Source: Mycolicibacterium neoaurum ATCC 25795
Lineage (GTDB): Bacteria > Actinomycetota > Actinomycetes > Mycobacteriales > Mycobacteriaceae
DNA: 64,000 nt
Reading direction: 5' to 3'
NCBI RefSeq assembly: GCF_000691525.1
Contig: NZ_JMDW01000012.1
Coordinates: 298,475 to 362,474, forward strand
The notes beneath the pieces are model-generated. The model made no database searches and was not told the DNA's origin. It saw only the letters and a list, made by a program, of their open reading frames with translations. A program made the position numbers and the translations under genes. How positions within the stretch are numbered: the stretch's first letter is position 1; every line of letters starts with the position of its first letter. Below are positions 27,942-36,899 of the stretch, one piece after another.

Positions 27942-28490
27942 CTATCCTTCCGGGGCGTCGGTCAGTTCGGTGCGGCTGCGACGCAGGGTGTTGCGCTCGG
28001 TCACCGAGTAGTACGACATCGCGGTCAACGGCGGCGAGTAGGCGTGCACACTCAGTGTCGGCGCCGGCGGTACCGCAACCCCACCCGCCGACACCGACTC
28101 GCGCGCCCACACCACATCGTGCACCCAGCCGAGCGGGAATGCGGCCTGATCACCGGCTTCCAACTGACGGTTACGTAATTCGGTTCCATCCCAACGAGTT
28201 TCACGCAGCGCACCGGAGACAACCGTCAACGCACCGAGCGATCCGCCGTGGTCGTGCAGTTCGGTCGACTTGTCGGGCACCCAGCTGATCAGCCAGATGT
28301 CGAGTTCGTCGTCACCGTAGAGCCGCCGGTACCACCGCTCGTCGATGGGCAGCCGGTCCCTGTCGATCAGCCGGTCGTACCGGCCGGAGAGCACATCATC
28401 GGCGCACCGGTCGGTGGCGGCGAGCAGGTCGGGAAGGCGCAACCGGGTGGGCGCGGAGACAGCGGGCGGAGCGAGCAGTGGGGCAACCAT
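27942..28490 (-). CDS. Cysteine dioxygenase-family cupin (Rv1065-type)
   Basis: A 182-residue protein of the type I cysteine/thiol dioxygenase superfamily, a non-haem iron cupin. Candidate iron ligands are H79 and H81 (LHDHGGS) and H124 (GWVHDV). The family oxidises thiols such as cysteine or 3-mercaptopropionate to sulfinates. Starts upstream of 28490 are possible, but the ATG there has GGAG about 10 nt before it. It is followed by a rhodanese gene, consistent with sulfur metabolism. Confidence 0.85.
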   Translation of the reverse strand: MVAPLLAPPAVSAPTRLRLPDLLAATDRCADDVLSGRYDRLIDRDRLPIDERWYRRLYGDDELDIWLISWVPDKSTELHDHGGSLGALTVVSGALRETRWDGTELRNRQLEAGDQAAFPLGWVHDVVWARESVSAGGVAVPPAPTLSVHAYSPPLTAMSYYSVTERNTLRRSRTELTDAPEG

Positions 28491-28602
28491 GGGAATGGAA
28501 CTCCAGAAAGAGAAAGGGACGGGTGGGCGCACTCAACGAGCGCGACAACAGCCCCGCACACCCACGTTCTGAGCCCTCTCGGTCATGGACGCGAGTGTTG
28601 CA

Positions 28603-28615
28603 TAGATTGGCCACA
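28603..28615 (+). promoter_or_regulatory. Minus-10 box and leaderless start of lpqV
   Basis: TAGATT at 28603-28608 ends 6 nt before the lpqV ATG, and there is no ribosome binding site. The same TAGATT box and spacing occur before echA9. Confidence 0.5.
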
Positions 28616-29037
28616 TGCGCCGCTACCCGATCGCTCTGCTCGCCACCGCCGCCGTCACGCTGCTCGCCGGGTGCGGGTCCTCCGAACCCGAGTCCACGGA
28701 CACCGCGGCGTCCTCGCAGACCCCGGCGAGCGAGACGCCCCGACTGCCGGCGGAGGCCGCGGTCAGCGGCGCGGTCCGGGTGTCACCCGATGGGGTGACG
28801 ACCGTCGTCGACGTTCCGTCCGACGCCACCGAATCCGAATACGGCCAGGCCTGCCTGGCCGCCAAGCGGTGGTTCGACGAGCACAAGGACCCGGTGGAGG
28901 CGTATCTGAAGACGCTGCAGAGCGACGGCGCGGCGGGCCCCGGCAGCTTCAACACGGCGTGGGCGGAACTGACCCCGGCCCGCCAGGCGGGGGTCATCAT
29001 GGCCGCCAACGCCGCGTCGCGCGGCGAGTGCGGCTGA
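28615..29037 (+). CDS. lpqV: Lipoprotein LpqV
   Basis: A 140-residue lipoprotein (LpqV of M. tuberculosis has 138). The signal peptide MRRYPIALLATAAVTLLAGC has a LLAGC lipobox with the lipidated Cys at 20, then a Ser/Thr/Pro-rich linker. The mature domain has two further cysteines (QACLAAKRW and the C-terminal GECG) that could form a disulfide. Function is unknown. It lies upstream of the patatin gene in the same direction. Confidence 0.9.
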   Translation: MRRYPIALLATAAVTLLAGCGSSEPESTDTAASSQTPASETPRLPAEAAVSGAVRVSPDGVTTVVDVPSDATESEYGQACLAAKRWFDEHKDPVEAYLKTLQSDGAAGPGSFNTAWAELTPARQAGVIMAANAASRGECG

Positions 29038-29134
29038 GGTTGCGATCACGGCGAGCGGAAAGCCCGCCGCCGGCGTGGCATCGCGATCGTCACAGTCCGC
29101 GCAACCGACGACACCGGTGCACCAGAATGGCTGT

Positions 29135-30085
29135 ATGCGGATTGCGCTGGCACTGGGCAGCGGGGGTGCGCGCGGGTACGCGCACATCGGGGTCATCAAC
29201 GAGCTGCAGGAGCGGGGTTATGAGATCGTCGGCGTCGCCGGGTCCTCGATGGGGGCCCTCGTCGGCGGTCTGCACGCGGCGGGAAAGCTCGACGAATTCT
29301 CGCACTGGGCGAGCTCGCTGACCCAGCGCGCGGTGCTGCGCCTGCTCGACCCGTCCTTGAACTCCCCCGGCGTGCTGCGCGCGGAGAAGATCCTGGACGC
29401 CGTGCGCGATATTCTCGGCGACGTCACCATCGAGGCGTTGCCGATCCCGTACACGTCGGTGGCCACCGATCTGATCAGCGGAAAGGCCGTGTGGTTGCAA
29501 CGCGGCCCGCTCGATGATGCGATCCGCGCGTCGATCGCGATACCGGGGATCTTCACCCCGCATCTGCTCGACGGGCGGTTGCTGGCCGACGGCGGCATCC
29601 TGGACCCGCTGCCGATGGCGCCGATCGCGGCCGTCAACGCCGATCTGACCATCGCGGTGAGCTTGTCCGGTGACGATCCGGCGCCGGGGATCAACACGCC
29701 ACAGCCGCGGGTGACCACCGAGTTCCTCGGCAGGATGTGGCGCAGCACAACGGCATTGCTCGATACCGCCACCGCCCAGCGGATGATGGACAGTCCGGCC
29801 GCCAAATCCGTGCTCGGCCGGTTCAGCAGCGCGCTGGACGAGGCACCGGAGGAACCTGCAGAAGGCGTGCCCGCGCTACCGCGGCTCGGCAGCTTCGAGA
29901 TCATGAACCGCACCATCGATATCGCCCAGGCCGCACTTGCCCGGCACACGCTGGCGACCTATCCGCCGGATCTGCTGATCGAGGTGCCGCGCACGGCCTG
30001 CCGCAGCCTGGAGTACCACCGCGCCGAGGAGGTCATCGAGATCGGCCAGGAGCTCGCGGCGGCCGCCCTCGACGCCATGGACTAG
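29135..30085 (+). CDS. Patatin-like phospholipase (Rv1063c-type)
   Basis: A 316-residue patatin-fold acyl hydrolase. The oxyanion loop is GSGGARGYAHIG, the nucleophile elbow GSSMG with S38, and the catalytic Asp lies in LLADGGILDPLP. It acts on phospholipid or acyl esters by family. ATG 29135 is used; the frame is open upstream but the family starts here (MRIALALGSGGARG). An AGAAT-like box just upstream suggests a leaderless transcript. Its stop overlaps by 4 bp the stop of a second, convergent patatin gene. Confidence 0.92.
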   Translation: MRIALALGSGGARGYAHIGVINELQERGYEIVGVAGSSMGALVGGLHAAGKLDEFSHWASSLTQRAVLRLLDPSLNSPGVLRAEKILDAVRDILGDVTIEALPIPYTSVATDLISGKAVWLQRGPLDDAIRASIAIPGIFTPHLLDGRLLADGGILDPLPMAPIAAVNADLTIAVSLSGDDPAPGINTPQPRVTTEFLGRMWRSTTALLDTATAQRMMDSPAAKSVLGRFSSALDEAPEEPAEGVPALPRLGSFEIMNRTIDIAQAALARHTLATYPPDLLIEVPRTACRSLEYHRAEEVIEIGQELAAAALDAMD

Positions 30086-30933
30086 CCGCCCAGGAAACCG
30101 CGCAGCCCCTCGGCCACCCGTCGACCCTGTGCGAATCCGGCGACGGCCGACGGCACGCGGCAGGCCGGGTCCAACGGGTTGGCTCCGAACGCGGCCAGCG
30201 CGTCATCATCGGCGAACACCGCGAACGTCGCACCACCGAATGCGGCGATCTCGGCGGCGGCCCCATCACCGAACGGCGCCGGGGCGTCCGGGGCGGCAGG
30301 CGCCAGCACCACCGCGCGGGCGCAGTCCGCCGCGACAGGCATGTGCACGGTGCTGAGCACTCCCCCGTCCATGTAGCGCGCGGACCCGATGCTCACCGGC
30401 GGCCACACCCCCGGCACCGCGCAGCTGGCCGCTACGGCGTCGACCAACGGCACCCCGGAGTCGGCGGTGAACACCACCAGCTCACCGGTGGCGGCGTCGA
30501 TGGCGGTGATCCGCAGCGCCCGCCCCGGCCAGTCGTGCGACGGCAACCGGTGCCCGATGATCGCCCGGCGGGTCGCCTCGGGCACGGTATCGGCGGCCAG
30601 CGCGATCCCGCCGATGCGGCGCAGCCGCTCGCCGGTGTCGCTGGTGCCGGTCAGCGCTTCTAGGAAGACCGCGGTGATGTCCTCGATGCTGACGCCCGGA
30701 TCGAGCTCGTGGGTGTCGGCGGCGATCTGACGGTCGTACAGCCGGGCGATGGCGGTACCGCTGCCGATCTGCGCCGCCACCGCCGACCCCGCCGAGGTGC
30801 CCACCAGGACGTCGGCGCCCGACACGGCGGCCGCGGTCTGCGGCGAACTCTCGGCGATACCGGCAAGGACACCGGTCTCCCAGGCGATGCCCGCCAGCCC
30901 GCCGCCGGCGAGCACCAGCGCGAGCCCGGTCAT
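30082..30933 (-). CDS. Second patatin-like phospholipase (Rv1062-type)
   Basis: A 283-residue patatin-like protein distinct from its neighbour. The glycine-rich loop is LAGGGLAGIAWETG, the nucleophile elbow GTSAG with S47, and the Asp lies in RYMDGGVLS. It is tail-to-tail with the 29135 gene (4-bp stop overlap) and head-coupled to the DapB-like gene by ATGA (30930-30933). The start at 30933 is fixed by that overlap. Substrate unknown. Confidence 0.9.
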   Translation of the reverse strand: MTGLALVLAGGGLAGIAWETGVLAGIAESSPQTAAAVSGADVLVGTSAGSAVAAQIGSGTAIARLYDRQIAADTHELDPGVSIEDITAVFLEALTGTSDTGERLRRIGGIALAADTVPEATRRAIIGHRLPSHDWPGRALRITAIDAATGELVVFTADSGVPLVDAVAASCAVPGVWPPVSIGSARYMDGGVLSTVHMPVAADCARAVVLAPAAPDAPAPFGDGAAAEIAAFGGATFAVFADDDALAAFGANPLDPACRVPSAVAGFAQGRRVAEGLRGFLGG

Positions 30934-31985
30934 CCTCGATGCAGGCCCGGCGCGGCCTTGGCGCCGAACAGCGGCAGGTCCAGATAGGTCGCCACCCCCG
31001 GCGGTGCCGCGCAGACTGCGGGAATCGAGTTGACGCAATGCGCGGCGGTGGCCACCACACCCGGTTCGGGTCCCTGTTCACCGACCTCACCCTGGAAACC
31101 CGTGATGACGACCGAGAAGTTCGGATTGCCCTGGACCTGCATCTCGTAGCGCTGACCTCCGGGGCCGAAATCCCATGGCGGATCGAGGTTTTCTTCCCCC
31201 ATCAGCCAGTTGACCGTCACCCTGACCACCACGTCATCGCCGACGAGGGCCTCCCAGTGGAACTTCCGGCCGGCCACCTGACCCGGTTCGATGGTTCCTA
31301 TCGGCGAGTCGATCGGCGCGGTCGCCACCGCAATCTCCTGCCGGGCAACGATCTTGGAATCCGCCGCGAACCCGAAGGCGTCGACGCACATCTTCACGGC
31401 CTGGATGAACCCGCCGTCGAGCAGCTTTTGCATCGGGCCCGACAGCGCCTTGTCCGGTGTCTCACCGAAGCCCATCACGTGCCGCACCACGTCCGGCGCG
31501 TCATAGGTGCGCAGGTCGGAGAACTCCTCGGCCCGAACGAAAGTCACGCCGGTGGACATCGCCGAGAACAGGATCGGGAACTTCTCACTGATGCCGCCGG
31601 GGGCGATCCCGGTCCCGTGCAGGGTCGCGTTCCCGGCCAGGCCTGCGGCACGTAGCGGCGCGGCCTGCTTCTCGCTGGGGTACACCCAGCCCACCGGGGT
31701 GACGACGTTCTTGCCCGAGCGCAGCAGGGCGGCCACCTCGTCGGGATTCGGCAGCAGCGGCGCATAGACGACGGCATCGGCGTCCAGCGCCAGGATGTCC
31801 TCGACGCTGGTGGTGGCGAACACGCCGATGGGATCACCGCCGATCAGCTCGCCGACATCGCGGCCGTTCTTGTCCGCCGAGTGCACCCAGCAACCCACGA
31901 GTTCGAGGTCGGGATGCTCCAGCACTCCTTTGATGGCGGCCGTGCCCACTCCGCCGGTGGCCCACTGCACGACTCGCAACGCCAT
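30930..31985 (-). CDS. DapB N-terminal-domain dehydrogenase-like protein (Rv1059-type)
   Basis: A 351-residue protein with a Rossmann start VVQWATGGVGTAAIKGVLEHP, resembling dihydrodipicolinate reductase N-terminal domains and 2,4-diaminopentanoate dehydrogenase-like proteins. It lacks the DapB catalytic motif in its C-terminal half, so it is probably not the lysine-pathway enzyme. ATG 31985 is chosen because GGAAGGG lies about 8 nt upstream; ATG 31991 is too close to it. It is cotranscribed with the downstream patatin gene. Confidence 0.85.
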   Translation of the reverse strand: MALRVVQWATGGVGTAAIKGVLEHPDLELVGCWVHSADKNGRDVGELIGGDPIGVFATTSVEDILALDADAVVYAPLLPNPDEVAALLRSGKNVVTPVGWVYPSEKQAAPLRAAGLAGNATLHGTGIAPGGISEKFPILFSAMSTGVTFVRAEEFSDLRTYDAPDVVRHVMGFGETPDKALSGPMQKLLDGGFIQAVKMCVDAFGFAADSKIVARQEIAVATAPIDSPIGTIEPGQVAGRKFHWEALVGDDVVVRVTVNWLMGEENLDPPWDFGPGGQRYEMQVQGNPNFSVVITGFQGEVGEQGPEPGVVATAAHCVNSIPAVCAAPPGVATYLDLPLFGAKAAPGLHRG

Positions 31986-32082
31986 CGTCATCCCTTCCGA
32001 TCGCCCAGCACACGCAAAACTAGAACACGTTCTACCATCTCGCGGGGCGGCGCGAGGCGGCATCCGGGCACAATCGTTGACC

Positions 32083-33258
32083 ATGGACAGCCCAGGACTG
32101 GACTTCGGAGTGCTCGGTCCGCTGCAACTGCGCATCGCGGGGCAGCCCGTCGCGCTGGGCACACCCAAGCAGCGCGCGGTGCTCGCCATGCTGGTGATGA
32201 GCCGCAACCGTCCGGTCAGCAGCGACGCGTTGGTGACAGCGGCCTGGGAGCAGTTCCCGCCGCCGGAGCCCAAGGCCAGTCTGCATTCCTACGTCTCCAA
32301 CCTGCGCAAGCTCATCGGCAGTTCCGGTGCCGACGGCCGGTCCGTGCTGGCCGCCGCCCCGCCCGGATACCGCCTGAGCGTGGCGGATCCGCACTGCGAT
32401 ATCGGGCGTTTCGTTGCCGCCAAGAACGCCGGTGTGCAGGCCGCCGCCGAGAGCCGTTTCGAGCAGGCCAGCGCCCACCTCGCCGAGGCGCTGGCGCAGT
32501 GGCGCGGACCGGTCCTCGACGATCTGCGCGATTTCGAGTTCGTCGGCCCGTTCGCGACGGCGTTGACCGAGGACAAGGTGGTCGCCCATACCGCCCACGC
32601 CGAGGCCGAAATCGCTTGCAACCGAGGCCATGCCGTGATCGGCACGTTGGAGCAGCTGGTAGCCGAGCATCCGTACCGGGAGCCGTTGTGGGCCCAGCTG
32701 ATCATCGCCTACTACCTCAGCGACCGACAATCCGATGCGCTCGACGCTTATCAGCGGCTGCGCACGACGCTGGCCGACGATCTCGGTATCGACCCCGGCC
32801 CGACGGTTCGCCGGCTGGCCGAGCGCATCCTGCGTCAGGAGCCGCTCGACGCCCGCCGTAGTGCGCGCACCACCGCGGTGCACCAGATCTCGCGGATCGA
32901 CCTGCGCACCGCGGTGAATACCCAGTCCGCGCCCGCCCAGTTGCGCGCCGAATCCGGCCGGGTGCATCCGCTGGCGGCGGCCGCGACGCGCATCGGCCGC
33001 CTGCCCGACAACGACATCGTGCTCGACGACGTGCGGGTCAGCCGCCATCACGCCGTGCTGATCGATACCGGCACCAGCTTCGTGATCACCGATCTGCGCT
33101 CGGCCAACGGTGTCGAGGTCGGCGGCAGGCGCATCCGGGGTACCGCCACCCTCGCCCACGGGGATCGCATCCGGGTATGCGATCACGAGTATGTGTTCGA
33201 GATCGTGCGCCACGACCGTGCCACCGGGGGTGAGTATCCCGCCGACGCATTAGTGTGA
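32083..33258 (+). CDS. EmbR-like transcriptional regulator (SARP-BTAD-FHA)
   Basis: A 391-residue regulator with the three-part EmbR layout. It has an OmpR/SARP-type winged helix (about 5-100; PKQRAVLAMLV, SLHSYVSNLRKLIG), a bacterial transcriptional activation domain (about 105-255; AIIAYYLSDRQSDALDAYQRLR), and a C-terminal FHA domain (about 295-385) with G305-R306, S320-R321-H322 and N342-G343 for phosphothreonine binding. M. tuberculosis EmbR is phosphorylated by the adjacent PknH and acts on embCAB. Here too a PknH-like kinase follows 29 bp later, so the same signalling pair is likely. Whether it is the true EmbR orthologue or a paralogue cannot be settled here. Confidence 0.9.
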   Translation: MDSPGLDFGVLGPLQLRIAGQPVALGTPKQRAVLAMLVMSRNRPVSSDALVTAAWEQFPPPEPKASLHSYVSNLRKLIGSSGADGRSVLAAAPPGYRLSVADPHCDIGRFVAAKNAGVQAAAESRFEQASAHLAEALAQWRGPVLDDLRDFEFVGPFATALTEDKVVAHTAHAEAEIACNRGHAVIGTLEQLVAEHPYREPLWAQLIIAYYLSDRQSDALDAYQRLRTTLADDLGIDPGPTVRRLAERILRQEPLDARRSARTTAVHQISRIDLRTAVNTQSAPAQLRAESGRVHPLAAAATRIGRLPDNDIVLDDVRVSRHHAVLIDTGTSFVITDLRSANGVEVGGRRIRGTATLAHGDRIRVCDHEYVFEIVRHDRATGGEYPADALV

Positions 33259-33287
33259 TGAACCGAATTGCGGACGGGGGCAGGTAG

Positions 33288-34940
33288 ATGAGCGAGCCGA
33301 CATCGCGGGTCGGAACGGAGTTCGGCAGGTACCGGCTGCGCCGACTGATCGGCCGCGGCGGCATGGGTGAGGTCTACGAGGCCGAGGACACCGAGAAGGA
33401 CCGCATCGTCGCGCTGAAGTTGTTGCCGCAGGGCGTATCCCACGATCCCGTCTTCCGCAAGCGGCTGCAGCGCGAGGCTCACTCGGCGGGCCGGCTGCAG
33501 GAACCTCATGTGGTGCCGATCCATGATTACGGCGAGATCGACGGCGTGCTCTACGTCGACATGCGCATGATCAACGGTGCCGACCTGCGCAAGATCCTCA
33601 AGAGCTACGGTCCGATGACCCCGGCCCGCGCGGTGGCCATCGTGCGCCAGATCGCCTCCGCGCTGGACGCCGCGCACGAAAGCGGCATCATGCACCGTGA
33701 CGTCAAGCCGGAGAACATCCTGATCACCCGCGACGATTTCGCGTACCTGGTCGACTTCGGTATCGCCAATGCCGCCAGCGATGAGAAGCTCACCGAAATG
33801 GGCACGGCGGTAGGGACTTACGCCTATATGGCGCCCGAGCGCTTCACCAGCGACGAGGTTACCTACCGGGCCGATGTCTACGCGCTGACCTGTGTGCTGC
33901 ACGAATGCCTGACCGGTTCACAGCCGTTTCCGGGCGACAGCGTCAGCATGGTCATCACCGCCCACCTGATGCAGCCGGTTCCTGCGCCCAGCACGGTGCG
34001 CCCCGGCATCCCCGCCGCGTTCGACCGGGTGATCTCCCGCGGCATGGCCAAGAAGCCTGCCGACCGGTTCGCCAGTGCCGGGGACCTGGCCGCGGCCGCC
34101 ACCGACGCACTCAGCGTGCGTGACCAGGACCAAGCCGCCCATATCGTGCAACGTGGCGAGGCCGCCACCATGCCCGGTCCGCTGTTCGGGGTGCCGCCGC
34201 AGGTGCCCGGTGCCACCCCGCCCCCGGGCGCGACGCCTGGTTTCGGTGTGACGCCACGACCGTTGCGCACCGCGCCGCCGTACCCGTCCGGGCCGCAGTG
34301 GCACGCACCGGGTCCGCCGCCACCGCCGAGGAAGAAGAGGACCTGGGTGCCGGTGGCTGCGGTGGCCGGCGTCTTGATCCTGGTGCTGGGTGCCGTCGGT
34401 ATCTTCCTGTTGGTGCAGCCCGAGGACAGCAGGGCCACCGGCCCGAAGACGAGCGCATCGGCCGCCCCCGACACGTCCTCGACCCGGGCCACCCGTACGA
34501 CGCGCGCCCCGGACCCGGCCGCGATGGCGGACAAGCTGATGGCGATGCTGCCGCAGGGTTATGCGCCGGGGGTCTGCCAGCCGGTGCGGCCGCCGGTGAC
34601 CGGAGCGCTGGCCACCGCCGACTGCGGGCAGTCCGATCTGCCCGGTGGTCCCACGACGTCGCGGTACTCGCTGTTCGGTGATCAGGGCGCGTTGCGCTCG
34701 CACTTCGAGGACGCCATCGCCGAGGCCTCCGATCTGTTCCCGTGCCCGGCAAGCGACCTCGACTCGCCCACCACCTGGCACTACACCGAGACCCCCGGCA
34801 CGGTGGAGGGGTCCATCGCCTGCGGTGTGTACGAGGGCGGCCCTGACCTGACCTGGACCAAGAACGACGGCCTGATCCTCGGCAACGCCCAGGGCCCGAC
34901 CATTGAGGACCTGCACCAGTGGTGGTTGACGTACGGCTGA
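33288..34940 (+). CDS. PknH-like receptor serine/threonine protein kinase
   Basis: A 550-residue membrane kinase. The kinase domain (about 12-275) has GRGGMGEVYEA, catalytic K44, HRDVKPEN (D138) and DFG (156-158), and an activation loop with two threonines near TEMGTAVGT. A proline-rich linker (about 295-347) leads to one membrane helix (353-377). The extracytoplasmic domain of about 170 residues has four cysteines (VCQP, DCGQ, PCPA, ACGV), which suggests two disulfides as in the PknH sensor. The EmbR-like FHA regulator just upstream is the expected substrate. Confidence 0.93.
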   Translation: MSEPTSRVGTEFGRYRLRRLIGRGGMGEVYEAEDTEKDRIVALKLLPQGVSHDPVFRKRLQREAHSAGRLQEPHVVPIHDYGEIDGVLYVDMRMINGADLRKILKSYGPMTPARAVAIVRQIASALDAAHESGIMHRDVKPENILITRDDFAYLVDFGIANAASDEKLTEMGTAVGTYAYMAPERFTSDEVTYRADVYALTCVLHECLTGSQPFPGDSVSMVITAHLMQPVPAPSTVRPGIPAAFDRVISRGMAKKPADRFASAGDLAAAATDALSVRDQDQAAHIVQRGEAATMPGPLFGVPPQVPGATPPPGATPGFGVTPRPLRTAPPYPSGPQWHAPGPPPPPRKKRTWVPVAAVAGVLILVLGAVGIFLLVQPEDSRATGPKTSASAAPDTSSTRATRTTRAPDPAAMADKLMAMLPQGYAPGVCQPVRPPVTGALATADCGQSDLPGGPTTSRYSLFGDQGALRSHFEDAIAEASDLFPCPASDLDSPTTWHYTETPGTVEGSIACGVYEGGPDLTWTKNDGLILGNAQGPTIEDLHQWWLTYG

Positions 34941-35029
34941 TCGGCACGCCAAGAATCCGCCAAGTGCGCCGTTGGATCCTGTGGGCACACACCCGGACAC
35001 GCCGGGTCGGCCCCTGACGGAGATCCACG

Positions 35030-35365
35030 ATGTACAGCACCACACGCCTGCTCCAGCTGACGGGTACCGCCCTGGTCACGGGTGCGATCGCGGTGTTGGT
35101 TGCCGCGCCGGCGAGTGCGGTCACCTCGGCGGCGGACTCGGCCTTCCTGTCCGATCTGCGCGCCGAGGGCATCGGCTACGAGTCGGCCGGTGACGTGATC
35201 GCCAATGCCTACCAGGTGTGCAGCGAGCTCGACTCGGGGATCAGCGCCACCGCGATCGGACTGGAGATCATGGACCACACCGGCATCAACGCCCGACAGG
35301 CCGCGGCGTTCCTGGTGAACTCGATCGACTACTACTGCCCGCAGCACGCAGAAGCCTTCGGCTGA
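35030..35365 (+). CDS. Secreted DUF732 protein
   Basis: A 111-residue exported protein. The signal peptide runs to about residue 30 (VLVAAPASA), and a DUF732-type helical domain follows (DSAFLSDLRAEGIGYESAGDVIANAYQVC). Two cysteines, in YQVCSEL and YYCPQ, are conserved in this mycobacterial family and probably form a disulfide. The segment LRAEGI is characteristic. It is about 90 bp downstream of the kinase gene on the same strand. Function unknown. Confidence 0.88.
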   Translation: MYSTTRLLQLTGTALVTGAIAVLVAAPASAVTSAADSAFLSDLRAEGIGYESAGDVIANAYQVCSELDSGISATAIGLEIMDHTGINARQAAAFLVNSIDYYCPQHAEAFG

Positions 35366-35418
35366 CCGGACAGCGGGTTATGTTGACCTGACCGCAAAGC
35401 AGCGCGAAAGGGACAGCT

Positions 35419-36606
35419 ATGAACCGGGTGTTCGTCGTCGGGGTCGGGATGACCAAATTCGAGAAGCCGGGCGCACGCGAGGGCTGGGACTATCCCGATA
35501 TGGCGCGCGAGTCCGGCACCAAGGCCCTCCAGGACGCCGGCATCTCCTACGACCAGGTCCAGCAGGGCTATGTCGGCTATTGCTCCGGGGACTCCACGTC
35601 CGGACAGCGCGCGCTCTACGAACTCGGCATGACCGGTATCCCCATCGTCAACGTCAACAACAACTGCTCGACCGGATCGACGGCGCTCTACCTTGCCGCC
35701 CAGTCGATCCGGGGCGGGCTTGCCGACTGCGCCATCGCGCTGGGTTTCGAGAAGATGCAGCCCGGTTCGCTCGGGGGTGGCGCACAGGACCGCGAATCCC
35801 CGCTCGGCAAGCATGTGAAGGCACTGGCCGAGATCGACGAGTTCGGTTTCCCGGTGGCGCCGTGGATGTTCGGTGCGGCCGGCCGCGAGCACATGAAGAA
35901 GTACGGCACCACCGCCGAGCATTTCGCGAAGATCGGCTACAAGAACCACAAGCACTCGGTGAACAATCCGTATGCGCAGTTCCAGGACGAATACACCCTC
36001 GATGACATCCTGGCCGCCAAGATGATCTCCGATCCGCTCACCAAGCTGCAGTGCTCACCCACCTCCGACGGGTCCGGCGCGGCCATCCTGGCCAGCGAGG
36101 CGTTCGTCGACCAGCACGGGCTGGCCGGTCAGGCGGTCGAGATCGTCGGCCAGGCGATGACCACCGATTTCGCGTCGACCTTCGACGGAAGCGCGGCCAA
36201 CATCATCGGCTACGACATGAACGTGCACGCCGCACAACAGGTTTACGACCAGTCGGGGCTGGGCCCGCAGGATTTCCAGGTCATCGAACTGCACGACTGC
36301 TTCAGCGCGAACGAATTGTTGCTGTACGAGGCGCTGGGTCTGTGCGCCCCCGGCGAGGCGCCCACGTTGATCGACAACGATGACACGACCTACGGCGGGC
36401 GTTGGGTGGTGAACCCGTCGGGCGGGCTGATCTCGAAGGGCCATCCGCTGGGCGCCACCGGGTTGGCCCAGTGCGCCGAACTGACCTGGCAACTGCGCGG
36501 CACCGCCGACAAACGGCAGGTCGACGACGTCACCGCGGCGTTGCAGCACAATATCGGGCTCGGCGGCGCGGCCGTGGTCACCGCCTACCAGCGCGCCGAG
36601 CGTTAG
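35419..36606 (+). CDS. Lipid-transfer protein/thiolase (SCP-x type, Ltp1-like)
   Basis: A 395-residue thiolase-fold protein without an SCP2 domain, resembling Ltp1 (Rv2790c). The nucleophile is in NNNCSTGSTAL, and HDCFSANELLLYEALG and GHPLGATGLAQCAEL carry the other active-site residues. Such enzymes cleave or retro-condense acyl-CoAs in sterol and fatty acid degradation. ATG 35419 is preceded by AAGGGACAG. Its stop overlaps the stop of the convergent small acidic gene by 3 bp. Confidence 0.9.
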   Translation: MNRVFVVGVGMTKFEKPGAREGWDYPDMARESGTKALQDAGISYDQVQQGYVGYCSGDSTSGQRALYELGMTGIPIVNVNNNCSTGSTALYLAAQSIRGGLADCAIALGFEKMQPGSLGGGAQDRESPLGKHVKALAEIDEFGFPVAPWMFGAAGREHMKKYGTTAEHFAKIGYKNHKHSVNNPYAQFQDEYTLDDILAAKMISDPLTKLQCSPTSDGSGAAILASEAFVDQHGLAGQAVEIVGQAMTTDFASTFDGSAANIIGYDMNVHAAQQVYDQSGLGPQDFQVIELHDCFSANELLLYEALGLCAPGEAPTLIDNDDTTYGGRWVVNPSGGLISKGHPLGATGLAQCAELTWQLRGTADKRQVDDVTAALQHNIGLGGAAVVTAYQRAER

Positions 36607-36860
36607 TTCTCGGAGATATCGGGTTCCTCGGCCGCCAGCCGATCATCGAGGGTCTCCCCCGCCCGCTGCTCCTCGGCAGACATCCCGAATTTGTCTGCCG
36701 CGGACCAGGTCTGCGGCGGGTCGGGCACCTCGTCTTCCTCGGCACCCAATTCGTCCGGGTCGGTGGCCTCCATCGGACTCAACAGGTCGTCGGAGCCTCC
36801 GAGATCATTGGCCGAAGTGGCCCCGGCAGCGCCGGTGGCATCGGTGTTTTCGGTACCCAT
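36603..36860 (-). CDS. Small acidic protein, DUF5709-like
   Basis: An 85-residue, strongly acidic, probably disordered protein. The C-terminal segment MSAEEQRAGETLDDRLAAEE fits the EQxxGExLDxRLAEE pattern I associate with DUF5709 of actinobacteria. No signal peptide or membrane segment is seen. It is convergent with the thiolase gene. Function unknown. Confidence 0.8.
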   Translation of the reverse strand: MGTENTDATGAAGATSANDLGGSDDLLSPMEATDPDELGAEEDEVPDPPQTWSAADKFGMSAEEQRAGETLDDRLAAEEPDISEN

Positions 36861-36899
36861 GCCACAGGCATTACCGCTCGGCGGGACGCTAAACGGAAA

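Noticed and set aside
30930..32273. Extended N-terminus of the DapB-like protein
   Set aside because: The upstream part is antisense to the EmbR-like gene; a good ribosome binding site supports ATG 31985.
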